A stretch of DNA of 39,808 nt from Cryobacterium sp. (GTDB lineage: Bacteria > Actinomycetota > Actinomycetes > Actinomycetales > Microbacteriaceae): NCBI GenBank assembly GCA_025465015.1, contig JAODMM010000199.1, positions 1 to 39,808 of the forward strand, given 5' to 3'. The notes under the pieces are model-generated. The model saw nothing but the letters and a program-made list of their open reading frames with translations, searched no databases and was not told where the DNA came from. Shown in pieces: positions 11,012-20,051 of the stretch. The translations under genes were made by a program, and so were the position numbers. The first letter of the stretch is position 1; each line of letters starts with the position of its first letter.

Positions 11012-12075
11012 CGACTTATCTGCTGGCCGGCGGGGGTACTGCAGGCCATGTCAATCCGCTGCTCGCTGTGGCTGACCACCTTCGCCGAGAGGACCCCGAA
11101 GCATCGGTGCTCGTGCTCGGAACCAGTGAAGGCCTGGAATCCCGGCTCGTTCCCGCCCGCGGTTACGAGCTCGTTGTCATCCCGAGGATCCCGTTTCCTC
11201 GTCGACTAAACCGGAACGCTGTCACCTTCCTGCCGCAGTTGCGCGCCGCAATCGCCGCAGTGGCCGCACTGATCAGGTTGCGGCAGGTGGACGTCGTGGT
11301 CGGTTTCGGCGGATACGTCTCCACCCCCGCCTACCTGGCAGCCCGTCGCGCCGGCGTCCCGATCGTGATCCACGAGGCGAACGCGAAGCCGGGCCTCGCG
11401 AACAAGCTCGGCGCCCGGTACACCCGGCACGTGGGCGTAGCCTTCCACGGCACCCCTATCCCGCACGGGCAATACGTCGGGATGCCGTTGCGGTCCGAGA
11501 TCGAACTCCTCGATCGGGCGGTTGCGCGGCCCGAGGCGCTCGAATTCTTCGGACTTGCCTCCGACCGGCCGGTCCTCCTGGTCACCGGAGGCTCCCTCGG
11601 GGCGCGGCGCCTCAACAGCACGATCGTCGCCTCCGCGCCTGTGCTCCTGGCAGCGGGCTGGCAGGTGCTCCACATCACCGGCGAGAAGTCAGAGGTGATC
11701 GACCCGGGTCTTGAGCACTACCGGATGATCGCATACTGCGACCGGATGGACCTTGCCCTCGCCGCTGCCGATTTCGCCGTCGCCCGGGCGGGAGCGGCAA
11801 CGGTGAGCGAGTTCAGCGCGCTCGGCCTTCCCGCCGTCTACGTGCCGTACCCGGTGGGCAACGGTGAGCAACGTTTCAATGCGGCCGAGGTGGTGACCGC
11901 AGGCGGGGGAATGCTCGTCGACGACGCCGCGTTCCTGCCGGAATGGGTCTCCCATGAACTTGTTCCCGTGCTCGGCGACGACGCTCGCCTGGTTTCGATG
12001 GCGCAGGCCGCGGCATCCGTCGGAGTCGCCGACGGCGCTGCGCGGATGGTACGGCTGATCCAGCGCGCGCTGTAG
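11008..12075 (+). CDS. murG: UDP-N-acetylglucosamine--lipid I transferase MurG
   Basis: GTGA overlap with fts[47 protein letters not shown] motifs. Confidence 0.95.
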   Translation: MTTYLLAGGGTAGHVNPLLAVADHLRREDPEASVLVLGTSEGLESRLVPARGYELVVIPRIPFPRRLNRNAVTFLPQLRAAIAAVAALIRLRQVDVVVGFGGYVSTPAYLAARRAGVPIVIHEANAKPGLANKLGARYTRHVGVAFHGTPIPHGQYVGMPLRSEIELLDRAVARPEALEFFGLASDRPVLLVTGGSLGARRLNSTIVASAPVLLAAGWQVLHITGEKSEVIDPGLEHYRMIAYCDRMDLALAAADFAVARAGAATVSEFSALGLPAVYVPYPVGNGEQRFNAAEVVTAGGGMLVDDAAFLPEWVSHELVPVLGDDARLVSMAQAAASVGVADGAARMVRLIQRAL

Positions 12076-12154
12076 CCAATCACTGCAAACGCCGCTGTCG
12101 CCGCGTAACGTTGTCTCCGCACCGCATCAGAACCACACGAAGGAAGAACCAGCT

Positions 12155-13552
12155 GTGATCAAACCCGACCTCACCCTCACCGTTCCGGACGAGCTGGGCG
12201 CCGTGCACTTCGTGGGCATCGGTGGCTCCGGAATGAGCGGGATCGCACGCCTGTTCATGGATGCGGGGCACGCGGTCACCGGTTCCGACGTTCGCGAGTC
12301 GTCGAACGTTCTCGCCCTTCGCGAGCGGGGTGCCACGATCGCGATCGGTCACGACGCGGCGAACCTGGGCGAGCCGGACGCCGTCGTGGTAACCGGTGCA
12401 TTGTGGCAGGACAACCCGGAATACGTGCTGGCCCGTGAGCGCGGCATCCCGGTGCTCCACAGGGCGCAGGCACTCGCCTGGCTCGTCCGCGACCAGAGGC
12501 TGGTCTCGGTCGCCGGTGCTCACGGCAAGACGACGTCCACCGGCATGATCATCACGGGGCTGCTCGGGCTCGGACGGGATCCGAGCTTCGTGAACGGCGG
12601 CGTGATCGAGTCGCTCGGTGTCAGCTCCGCCAGCGGGACCGAGAATCTCTTCGTGGTCGAAGCGGACGAATCAGACGGTTCGTTCCTGCTGTACAAGACT
12701 TCCGTCGCGCTGATCACGAATGTCGACCCCGATCACCTCGACCACTACGGTTCACTCGACGCTTTCCAGGACGCATTCGTCGAGTTCGCGCAGAACGCGA
12801 GCGAATTCGTCGTCATCTCCAGCGACGACCCAGGGGCCGTCGCAGTCACGCGCAGGCTCACGGACAAGCGTGTGATCACCTTCGGCGAGGATGCGACCGC
12901 CGACGTCCGCGTGCACGGTGTCATCACCGACGGCCCGGTGAGCTTCTCGGTGAGCTTCGAGGGGGTCGACTACTCGGCCACTCTCAAAATCCCGGGTCGG
13001 CACAACGCGATCAATGCTGCAGGTGCGTTCGCCGTCCTGGCCGGCCTCGGAATGCCTCCAGCGGACTCTCTGGAGGCGATTTCGACATTCGGCGGAACGG
13101 AGCGCCGCTTCGAACTTCACGGCACCGTGGGCGGCGTCAGCGTGTACGACGACTACGCGCACCACCCCACCGAGGTTGCGGCGGCACTGTCGGCGGCTCG
13201 CACGGTGGTGGGGGAGGGGCGCATCATCGCTGTTCACCAGCCGCATCTGTACAGTCGCACCAAACTTTTCGCTCGCGAATTCGCGGAGACCCTTGAGAAG
13301 TACGCCGACCAGACGATCGTGCTCGGGGTCTATGGCGCGAGGGAAGACCCGGAACCCGGCGTCACAGGCGCTCTGGTCTCCGATCGGTTTGTTGATCCCT
13401 CACACGTGGCCTATGTTCCGGACTGGCAGGAAGCGGCCGATTACCTGGGATCCATCGCGCGTGATGGCGATTTCGTGGTCACTCTCGGCTGCGGGGACGT
13501 GTACCGCATCGTTCCTCAGCTGCTGGAGTCACTCGCCAAGGCGCGCGGATGA
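12155..13552 (+). CDS. murC: UDP-N-acetylmuramate--L-alanine ligase MurC
   Basis: [39 protein letters not shown] motifs; GTG start preceded by GAAGGAAG. Confidence 0.96.
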   Translation: MIKPDLTLTVPDELGAVHFVGIGGSGMSGIARLFMDAGHAVTGSDVRESSNVLALRERGATIAIGHDAANLGEPDAVVVTGALWQDNPEYVLARERGIPVLHRAQALAWLVRDQRLVSVAGAHGKTTSTGMIITGLLGLGRDPSFVNGGVIESLGVSSASGTENLFVVEADESDGSFLLYKTSVALITNVDPDHLDHYGSLDAFQDAFVEFAQNASEFVVISSDDPGAVAVTRRLTDKRVITFGEDATADVRVHGVITDGPVSFSVSFEGVDYSATLKIPGRHNAINAAGAFAVLAGLGMPPADSLEAISTFGGTERRFELHGTVGGVSVYDDYAHHPTEVAAALSAARTVVGEGRIIAVHQPHLYSRTKLFAREFAETLEKYADQTIVLGVYGAREDPEPGVTGALVSDRFVDPSHVAYVPDWQEAADYLGSIARDGDFVVTLGCGDVYRIVPQLLESLAKARG

Positions 13553-13626
13553 CTCCCGGCCTGGTTTCTCCCAAGCCCGGCATGGACAACCCGCGGGGCC
13601 AAGATAAGCCGGACCTTCGGGCATGA
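13549..13626 (+). CDS. Candidate 25-codon micro-ORF ([25 protein letters not shown]) joined by ATGA overlaps to murC and ftsQ
   Basis: ATG 13549 overlaps murC TGA (13550-13552); its TGA (13624-13626) overlaps ftsQ ATG (13623). No homology known to me; could be only a coupling device. Confidence 0.35.
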   Translation: MTPGLVSPKPGMDNPRGQDKPDLRA

Positions 13627-14765
13627 AGCGGCCCCAGGGCTTTGACCGGTCGCCTGGCGTACCGCCCGTACCGCCCGTACCGCCGATTGGAGGCGGGACG
13701 AGCGCAACGCCAAGCCGTCGAGGAACGGTCGCACCGCTCGCGGACGCAGCGACCGAGCCCATCACGGTGATCACCGTGACTCCGGACATCGCACCGGTAG
13801 CGTCGTTTCTGCCCGCCGCCGGACAGGGGGAAGGCGACCGAAAGAGCGTGGCGAAGGACGCGGCGAAGACGAATCCGAAGTTCTCTGGGAAGGAGCGCCG
13901 CGATACCTCCGGCGTGACTCCGTCGAAGGCTGCCAGCGACGAGGAAGCGGACGGGACGCTCTCGGCGACTGGTGCGGCCATGGCGAGCAGACCGCTCACC
14001 CCGCGCACGGCACGCAAGCAATTCCGGGCCGCTCGACGTGCCCGCAAGCAGTACGAGCGCGATGAGGTTCGACGCTTCACCTGGCGGGCGCGTCGGCGAC
14101 GGATGGCGTGGCTTACATCGGGTGGCGTGCTTGTCGCCCTCATCCTCTTCGTCGTCATCGGCGCCTACTCACCGCTCATGGCGCTTCGCACCATCGAGGT
14201 CGTTGGTTCCGAGCGGGTCTCTGCGGCTGAGATACAGTCAGCTCTCGCCGACCAGGTTGGAACCCCGTTGCCACTGGTCGATTTCGATGCAGTTAAAGCC
14301 GAACTCGCCACCTTCCCCCTCATCGCCAGCTATGTGACCGAGAGCCGGCCCCCGGGCACCCTTGTCATCCGGGTGGTCGAGCGCGTGCCGGTGGGGCTGG
14401 ACGCGTCCGCAACCGGGTTCGACCTCGACGACGCGGCCGGTGTGGTCATCTCACGAAGTGGCGAGCGGGTACCTGGATACCCGGTCATGGACGCGAAGAG
14501 TGGAACGGACAGTACGGGTTTCCGAGCGGCAGCCGAAGTCATCGACGCGCTGCCGGAGAACATCCGAAGTCAGCTGGACACGGCCACCGCCACGACTCGC
14601 GACGACGTCACGTTGGGCCTGGTGGGCGGGGCCCGCGTTGTCTGGGGCAGCGCCGAGAGGTCAGAGTACAAGGCTGTCGTCCTGGGCGCCCTCCTGGTGG
14701 GGCATCCGGCGGGCACGGTCGGGGAGTATGACGTCTCGTCGCCCGACAGCGCGGTCATCCGCTGA
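13623..14765 (+). CDS. ftsQ: Cell division protein FtsQ
   Basis: Long N-terminal cytoplasmic region, one TM, POTRA-like IEVVGSERVSAAEIQSAL, VVERVPVGL; position between murC and ftsZ. Confidence 0.9.
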   Translation: MKRPQGFDRSPGVPPVPPVPPIGGGTSATPSRRGTVAPLADAATEPITVITVTPDIAPVASFLPAAGQGEGDRKSVAKDAAKTNPKFSGKERRDTSGVTPSKAASDEEADGTLSATGAAMASRPLTPRTARKQFRAARRARKQYERDEVRRFTWRARRRRMAWLTSGGVLVALILFVVIGAYSPLMALRTIEVVGSERVSAAEIQSALADQVGTPLPLVDFDAVKAELATFPLIASYVTESRPPGTLVIRVVERVPVGLDASATGFDLDDAAGVVISRSGERVPGYPVMDAKSGTDSTGFRAAAEVIDALPENIRSQLDTATATTRDDVTLGLVGGARVVWGSAERSEYKAVVLGALLVGHPAGTVGEYDVSSPDSAVIR

Positions 14766-14783
14766 TATTCCCGCCCGTTCTTC

Positions 14784-14818
14784 GCGACACGCGGGTCGGC
14801 GTCCCCGAGACGTGTCGC
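14784..14818 (+). promoter_or_regulatory. Strong stem-loop in ftsQ-ftsZ gap (GCGACACG-CGGG ... CCCG-AGA-CGTGTCGC)
   Basis: 8-bp perfect inverted repeat 14784-14791/14811-14818 plus inner CGGG/CCCG 14792-14795/14804-14807; no T-tract follows. Confidence 0.65.
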
Positions 14819-14859
14819 ATCGCCCATACCTTCGGAATCAGGAATTGCATACTCAGCAT

Positions 14860-14890
14860 AACTTTAAGCCTCCAGTTGAGGTTTAGGGTT
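14860..14890 (+). promoter_or_regulatory. ftsZ 5' leader hairpin (13-bp stem with 3 G-U, 5-nt loop)
   Basis: AACTTTAAGCCTC-CAGTT-GAGGTTTAGGGTT; ends 6 nt before GGAGG SD (14897-14901). Confidence 0.7.
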
Positions 14891-14907
14891 CCACCCGGAG
14901 GCCGGAC

Positions 14908-16095
14908 GTGTCAACAAATCAGAACTACCTAGCCGTCATCAAGGTTGTCGGAATCGGCGGGGGCGGCGTCAACGCCGTGAACCGCATGATCGAGCTCGGT
15001 CTGCGTGGAGTCGAGTTCATTGCAATCAACACGGATGCTCAGGCACTGTTGATGAGCGACGCTGACGTCAAGCTCGACGTCGGCCGCGATCTCACCCGCG
15101 GCCTTGGCGCTGGCGCCGATCCCGAAGTGGGCCGTCGTGCCGCTGAGGATCACGCCGAGGAGATCGAAGAAGCCCTGGCTGGGGCCGACATGGTCTTCGT
15201 CACCGCCGGCGAAGGCGGCGGCACGGGTACCGGCGGTGCTCCCGTCGTGGCTCGCATCGCGAAATCGATCGGTGCCCTCACCATCGGTGTCGTCACGAAA
15301 CCGTTCGGCTTCGAGGGCAAGCGCCGACAGGCGCAGGCCGAGACCGGCGTCGCCACCTTGAAGAACGAGGTCGACACCCTCATCGTCGTCCCGAACGACC
15401 GTCTGCTGGAGATCAGCGACCGCGGCATCAGCATGCTGGAGGCATTCTCCACCGCCGACCAGGTCCTCCTCGCTGGTGTGCAGGGCATCACCGACCTCAT
15501 CACAACGCCCGGGCTGATCAACCTCGACTTCGCCGACGTCAAGTCCGTCATGCAGGGGGCCGGATCGGCGCTCATGGGTATCGGTTCCTCTCGCGGCGCC
15601 GACCGAGCCATCAAGGCCGCTGAACTTGCCGTCGCCTCCCCGCTTCTCGAGGCGTCGATCGACGGCGCTCATGGCGTGCTGCTGTCGATCCAGGGTGGCT
15701 CCAACCTCGGTATCTTCGAGATCAACGACGCAGCCCGCCTGGTGCAGGAAGCCGTGCACCCCGAAGCGAACATCATTTTCGGTGCCGTCATCGACGACAC
15801 CCTCGGCGACGAGGTTCGGGTCACTGTCATCGCCGCCGGATTCGATGGGGGAGAACCGGGCGCCAAGCCTGCCGAGGTGCGCCGCTCCGACCTGGTGGCG
15901 GCCGGGATCGCGGCCGGTGCCAGCTCTGCCGCCGTCGGTTTCGGGGCGGAAGCCTCCGAACCGCGGTCGTATGCTGCGGCTGAAGCCACGGACACCTCGG
16001 TCTGGCAGCACGCCGACGCGGGCGCCGCGATCGTCGCCGACCCTGCGTTCGAGGATGAGTCTGACGACCTCGACATTCCCGATTTCCTGAAGTAA
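14908..16095 (+). CDS. ftsZ: Cell division GTPase FtsZ
   Basis: [30 protein letters not shown] tubulin signature, C-terminal [17 protein letters not shown] then GTG start. Confidence 0.98.
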   Translation: MSTNQNYLAVIKVVGIGGGGVNAVNRMIELGLRGVEFIAINTDAQALLMSDADVKLDVGRDLTRGLGAGADPEVGRRAAEDHAEEIEEALAGADMVFVTAGEGGGTGTGGAPVVARIAKSIGALTIGVVTKPFGFEGKRRQAQAETGVATLKNEVDTLIVVPNDRLLEISDRGISMLEAFSTADQVLLAGVQGITDLITTPGLINLDFADVKSVMQGAGSALMGIGSSRGADRAIKAAELAVASPLLEASIDGAHGVLLSIQGGSNLGIFEINDAARLVQEAVHPEANIIFGAVIDDTLGDEVRVTVIAAGFDGGEPGAKPAEVRRSDLVAAGIAAGASSAAVGFGAEASEPRSYAAAEATDTSVWQHADAGAAIVADPAFEDESDDLDIPDFLK

Positions 16096-16148
16096 CCCGT
16101 AACTTCGCGCACCGCTTTGCCACACATCTCGGCCGAGGGAATATCGTC

Positions 16149-16841
16149 ATGAGTCTGCCGACTCCCGGTTCGCCGTCCCTCTCCGAGAGGCTCGACGCTG
16201 TGCGTGAGCGGGTGGCGGAGGCGGCGACGACAGCAGGGCGAGTGGGCGACGACATCACGATCATTGTGGTGACGAAGTTCCACCCGGCCTCGCTGATTCG
16301 GGAACTCGCTGCCCTTGGCGTGCACGACATCGGCGAGAACCGTCACCAGGAGGCCCAGGCGAAGGCTGCAGAACTGGCGGACGTCGAGCTGAATTGGCAT
16401 TTTGTCGGGCAGGTGCAAGGTAAGAAGGCCCGGCAGGTGCGCTCGTATGCGAACGTCATTCATTCGGTCGACCGTCCCGCTCTGGTGGATGCGCTCGTGT
16501 CCACCGAACATGAGGTCGCTTGTTTCCTGCAGGTCAACCTGACCGACGACACGGGCCGGGGAGGCGTGGATCCCGCCGGCGTCGAGCCTCTCGCCGAGCG
16601 GGTCCTCGCTGCCCCCGGTCTTCGGCTCCTCGGTTTGATGGCCGTGGCGCCCCTCGGAGCGGAGGCAAGGCGGTCCTTCGCCCAGGTTCGCGAGCTCGGC
16701 GAGCGAGTGAGGATGCTCGCCCCGGAAGCGACCTCACTCTCGATGGGGATGTCGCAAGACTTCCCCGACGCGATCGCCGAAGGGGCGACACACCTAAGAA
16801 TTGGCACCGCAATCACCGGGAATCGCCCGGCTGAGCGTTAA
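16149..16841 (+). CDS. YggS/YlmE-type pyridoxal-phosphate homeostasis protein
   Basis: [64 protein letters not shown]. Confidence 0.92.
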   Translation: MSLPTPGSPSLSERLDAVRERVAEAATTAGRVGDDITIIVVTKFHPASLIRELAALGVHDIGENRHQEAQAKAAELADVELNWHFVGQVQGKKARQVRSYANVIHSVDRPALVDALVSTEHEVACFLQVNLTDDTGRGGVDPAGVEPLAERVLAAPGLRLLGLMAVAPLGAEARRSFAQVRELGERVRMLAPEATSLSMGMSQDFPDAIAEGATHLRIGTAITGNRPAER

Positions 16842-16878
16842 TCTCGTCAAGAGAAGTATCACCGACACGGAGGTGGAG

Positions 16879-17385
16879 ATGTCCAACCCGCTCAAGAAAA
16901 CCATGGTCTACCTGGGTCTGGCAGACGAAGAGCTGGAATATGAGTCGCCTGCTGCCCAGCTCGCGCCCGTTTCCGCGGTTCCCAGTGCTGTCGGCCAGGG
17001 TTCCGGCTCGCAGGGAGGGTCAACCCACAGCGCGGCCGGTCGCGCGCCTGTGACCCCGCTGCACAAGACCTCCACCCCCAAGAATGCGGCGGCTTCGGAC
17101 ATGAATGAGATCCTCACGGTTCACCCGCGGCACTACCGCGACGCACAGGTCATTGCTGAATCCTTCCGGGATGGTGTTCCGGTCATCATCAATCTGTCTC
17201 AAATGAGCGACGGGGATGCTCGTCGCCTGATCGACTTCGCTAGCGGCCTCTCGCAGGGACTGTACGGCAAGATCGAGCGGGTGACGGCCAAGGTGTTCCT
17301 GCTCTCGCCGTCGCACGTGGTCGTGTCGGGCGAGAACTCCTCGGAGGACTCCGACGTCGAGACGTCGTTCTTCGCGCAGTCCTGA
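16879..17385 (+). CDS. sepF: Cell division protein SepF
   Basis: ORF 16801..17385; likely ATG 16879 after ggaggtggag; [56 protein letters not shown]. Confidence 0.94.
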   Translation: MSNPLKKTMVYLGLADEELEYESPAAQLAPVSAVPSAVGQGSGSQGGSTHSAAGRAPVTPLHKTSTPKNAAASDMNEILTVHPRHYRDAQVIAESFRDGVPVIINLSQMSDGDARRLIDFASGLSQGLYGKIERVTAKVFLLSPSHVVVSGENSSEDSDVETSFFAQS

Positions 17386-17393
17386 CAGCCTTC

Positions 17394-17699
17394 GTGTTCC
17401 TCATCGCGCTCCTTTTCAACCTCGTGTACTTCGCGCTACTGCTGTACTTCTTCGCACTGTGGGCACGGTTCATCCTCGACCTGGTGCGCACCGTGAATCG
17501 CAGTTGGCGGCCTCGCGGGGTCGGACTCGTGCTCAGCGAGGTCGTCTACGTCGCAACGGATCCGCCGATCCGGTTCTTCCGTCGACTGCTGCCGCCGTTA
17601 CGGATCGGACCGATCGCCTTCGATTTCGGGTGGAGCCTGACAATGTTGTGCTGCATCATCGGCATGTGGATCGCCTCCGCCCTGGCGCGTCTGGCCTGA
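17394..17699 (+). CDS. YggT family membrane protein
   Basis: Two hydrophobic segments with ARFILDLVRTVNR and DPPIRFFRRLLPPLRIGPIAFDF; follows sepF. Confidence 0.88.
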   Translation: MFLIALLFNLVYFALLLYFFALWARFILDLVRTVNRSWRPRGVGLVLSEVVYVATDPPIRFFRRLLPPLRIGPIAFDFGWSLTMLCCIIGMWIASALARLA

Positions 17700-17832
17700 G
17701 CACCGGGCGATGTATTCTGAAGGCGTGACGCGGTGGGTGGAGCGTGCCGGCCGTTCGCCGGACTTTGCTAGCGTTAGTTGAACGTAAAAGAACTGTTCGC
17801 ACAATTCTCAAGCTTAAAAAGGGTGGAAAGCC

Positions 17833-18501
17833 ATGGCGCTAACTCCGGAAGATGTAGTCAACAAGCGGTTCCAGTCGACCAAGTTCCGCGAGGGATACGA
17901 CCAGGATGAGGTCGATGACTTCCTCGACGAGGTCGTCGTTGAACTGCGCCGCCTCAACCAGGAGAACGAGGAACTGCGTGCGCGCCTGACCGAGGGCGGC
18001 AACGCCGAGCCCGCCCGTGCCAAGGAGACCGCTTCCGAGACGGTCGCCACACCCAAGGTCGCAGCTGCCCCCACCCCAGCACCTGCCCCGGTCCCGGTGC
18101 CCGTGCCGGCTGCTGCCGCTCCCGCCGCCTCCGCGGTGGATGAGACCGAAGGCACCACCAACCTGCTGCAGCTTGCTCGACGCCTGCACGAAGAGCACGT
18201 CAAGGAAGGCGCTGAGAAGCGCGACGCCCTCATCGCGGAGGGACACGCCACGGCAGCGCGAGTCGTCGCCGAGGCGGAAGCCAAGCAGCGTGCCCAGATC
18301 AAGGTGCTCGACCAGGAGCGTTCCGTGCTCGAGAAGAAGATCGACGAGCTGCGGGTGTTCGAACGGGAGTACCGCCAGAAGCTGAAGAGCTACATCGAGG
18401 GGCAGCTGCGGGACCTCGATGCCGGTTCACCGGTTGGTGCGGGTGTCGGGTCAGACTCCGGCAATGCCCCGAAGTCCAGCTTCCAGGGCTTTGGCGCGTA
18501 G
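17833..18501 (+). CDS. wag31: DivIVA / Wag31 polar growth protein
   Basis: MALTPEDVVNKRFQSTKFREGYDQDEVDDFLDEVV; coiled coils separated by a Pro/Ala/Val linker. Confidence 0.94.
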   Translation: MALTPEDVVNKRFQSTKFREGYDQDEVDDFLDEVVVELRRLNQENEELRARLTEGGNAEPARAKETASETVATPKVAAAPTPAPAPVPVPVPAAAAPAASAVDETEGTTNLLQLARRLHEEHVKEGAEKRDALIAEGHATAARVVAEAEAKQRAQIKVLDQERSVLEKKIDELRVFEREYRQKLKSYIEGQLRDLDAGSPVGAGVGSDSGNAPKSSFQGFGA

Positions 18502-19087
18502 CGCCGGAGCGAAGGTCAGTCCCGGCGCACTCCTCGTCCTGGCCGTCGTTGCCCTGGGCGCTTATGCGCTGGACCAATTCAGCAAGTTCCTCGTCGTCAC
18601 CAACCTGACGGAGGGTGACGTGGTCCGGGTTCTGGACGATGTGCTGCAACTGCACTTCGTCCGGAACCCGGGCGCCGCGTTCTCCCTGGCCAGTGGGATG
18701 ACGTGGATTTTCTCCATCATCGCCACGGGCGTGGTCGCCTTCATCGTCTGGTTCGCCGGCCGCATCCGCTCCATCGCCTGGTCGCTGGTATTCGGGCTCC
18801 TGCTCGGCGGCGTCCTCGGCAACCTGACCGACCGGTTGCTCCGGGAGCCCGGATTCGGTCTCGGTCATGTCGTCGACTTCATTTCCACGCCGTGGATGAT
18901 CCCCGCGATCTACAACATCGCTGACATCTGCATCGTGTCGAGCATGATCCTGTTCATGATCCTGACGATCCGGGGCATCGGCCTGGACGGAAAGCGAACG
19001 GAGTCGCCGCGGGGGAAGAGCGCGGAGGATTCCGCTCCCGACGAGACGTCGGCAGGGGCACGGCCGGCGCGGTCAGAGTCTGCCTGA
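18464..19087 (+). CDS. lspA: Lipoprotein signal peptidase LspA
   Basis: ORF 18419..19087; likely ATG 18464. [43 protein letters not shown]. Confidence 0.93.
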   Translation: MPRSPASRALARSAGAKVSPGALLVLAVVALGAYALDQFSKFLVVTNLTEGDVVRVLDDVLQLHFVRNPGAAFSLASGMTWIFSIIATGVVAFIVWFAGRIRSIAWSLVFGLLLGGVLGNLTDRLLREPGFGLGHVVDFISTPWMIPAIYNIADICIVSSMILFMILTIRGIGLDGKRTESPRGKSAEDSAPDETSAGARPARSESA

Positions 19088-19094
19088 GGTTGCA

Positions 19095-20015
19095 ATGGAA
19101 TCTCGCTCCCTTCCCCTTCCCGATGGCCTCGCTGGCGTGCGCGTTGACGCAGGTCTGGCCAAGCTCCTCGGATTCTCCCGCAGCTTTGCCGCCGAGGTGG
19201 CTGAGGCGGGCGGGGTCACGCTGGACGGTACGGTGGTCGGCAAGTCCGACCGGCTCCGCGGCGGAAGCTGGTTGGAGGTGTCTTGGCAACCCAAGGAAGA
19301 CATCGCGATCGTTCCCATCCCGGTCCCCGACCTCAGCATCGTCCACGACGATGAGAGCATCGTCGTGGTCAACAAGCCCGCCGGCGTAGCTGCGCACCCG
19401 AGCGTGGGCTGGACCGGCCCTACTGTGGTGGGCGCGCTCTCAGCCGCGGGGTACCGGATTTCGACGTCCGGTGCTGCCGAGCGGGCCGGTGTTGTGCACC
19501 GCCTCGATGCCGGCACGAGCGGGCTGATGGTCGTAGCAAAGTCCGAGGCGGCCTACACAGCCCTGAAACGAGCCTTCCACGACCGCGAAGTCGAGAAAAT
19601 TTACCATGCAGTCGTGCAGGGGCACCCTGACCCGTTGGCCGGCACCATCGACGCACCGATCGGGCGTCACCCCCGCTCTGACTGGAAGTTCGCCGTCGTC
19701 GCCGAGGGCAAAAACTCCGTTACCCACTACGAAACGCTGGAGGCTTTCCCCTCGGCCTCGCTCCTCGAAATCCATCTGGAGACGGGGCGCACGCATCAGA
19801 TTCGCGTGCACATGGCGGCTCAGCGGCATCCGTGCGTGGGCGACGCCATGTACGGCGCAGATCCCACCATCTCCGCCCGGTTGCGGCTGACCCGACAGTG
19901 GCTCCACGCGCGCCAGCTCGCTTTCTCTCATCCCGAGTCCGGTGCATGGACGACCTTCATGGCCGACTACCCGGACGACCTGTCGGACGCGCTTCGTGTC
20001 CTCCGCGGCGATTAG
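19095..20015 (+). CDS. RluD-type 23S rRNA pseudouridine synthase with S4 domain
   Basis: [18 protein letters not shown] catalytic motif; [14 protein letters not shown]-terminal S4-like region. Confidence 0.92.
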   Translation: MESRSLPLPDGLAGVRVDAGLAKLLGFSRSFAAEVAEAGGVTLDGTVVGKSDRLRGGSWLEVSWQPKEDIAIVPIPVPDLSIVHDDESIVVVNKPAGVAAHPSVGWTGPTVVGALSAAGYRISTSGAAERAGVVHRLDAGTSGLMVVAKSEAAYTALKRAFHDREVEKIYHAVVQGHPDPLAGTIDAPIGRHPRSDWKFAVVAEGKNSVTHYETLEAFPSASLLEIHLETGRTHQIRVHMAAQRHPCVGDAMYGADPTISARLRLTRQWLHARQLAFSHPESGAWTTFMADYPDDLSDALRVLRGD

Positions 20016-20051
20016 GCTAGGAACTCCACCACCCAGCGTTTCGGAGCAGTC

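Noticed and set aside
14929-16125. 398-aa minus-strand ORF opposite ftsZ
   Set aside because: Complete antisense to ftsZ; composition mirrors codon bias of the + strand; no RBS or motif support.
17778-17798. GAAC...GAACTGTTC near the wag31 promoter resembling a LexA/SOS box
   Set aside because: Spacing is wrong: actinobacterial LexA boxes are GAAC-N4-GTTC, whereas here the half sites are 1 or 10 nt apart.
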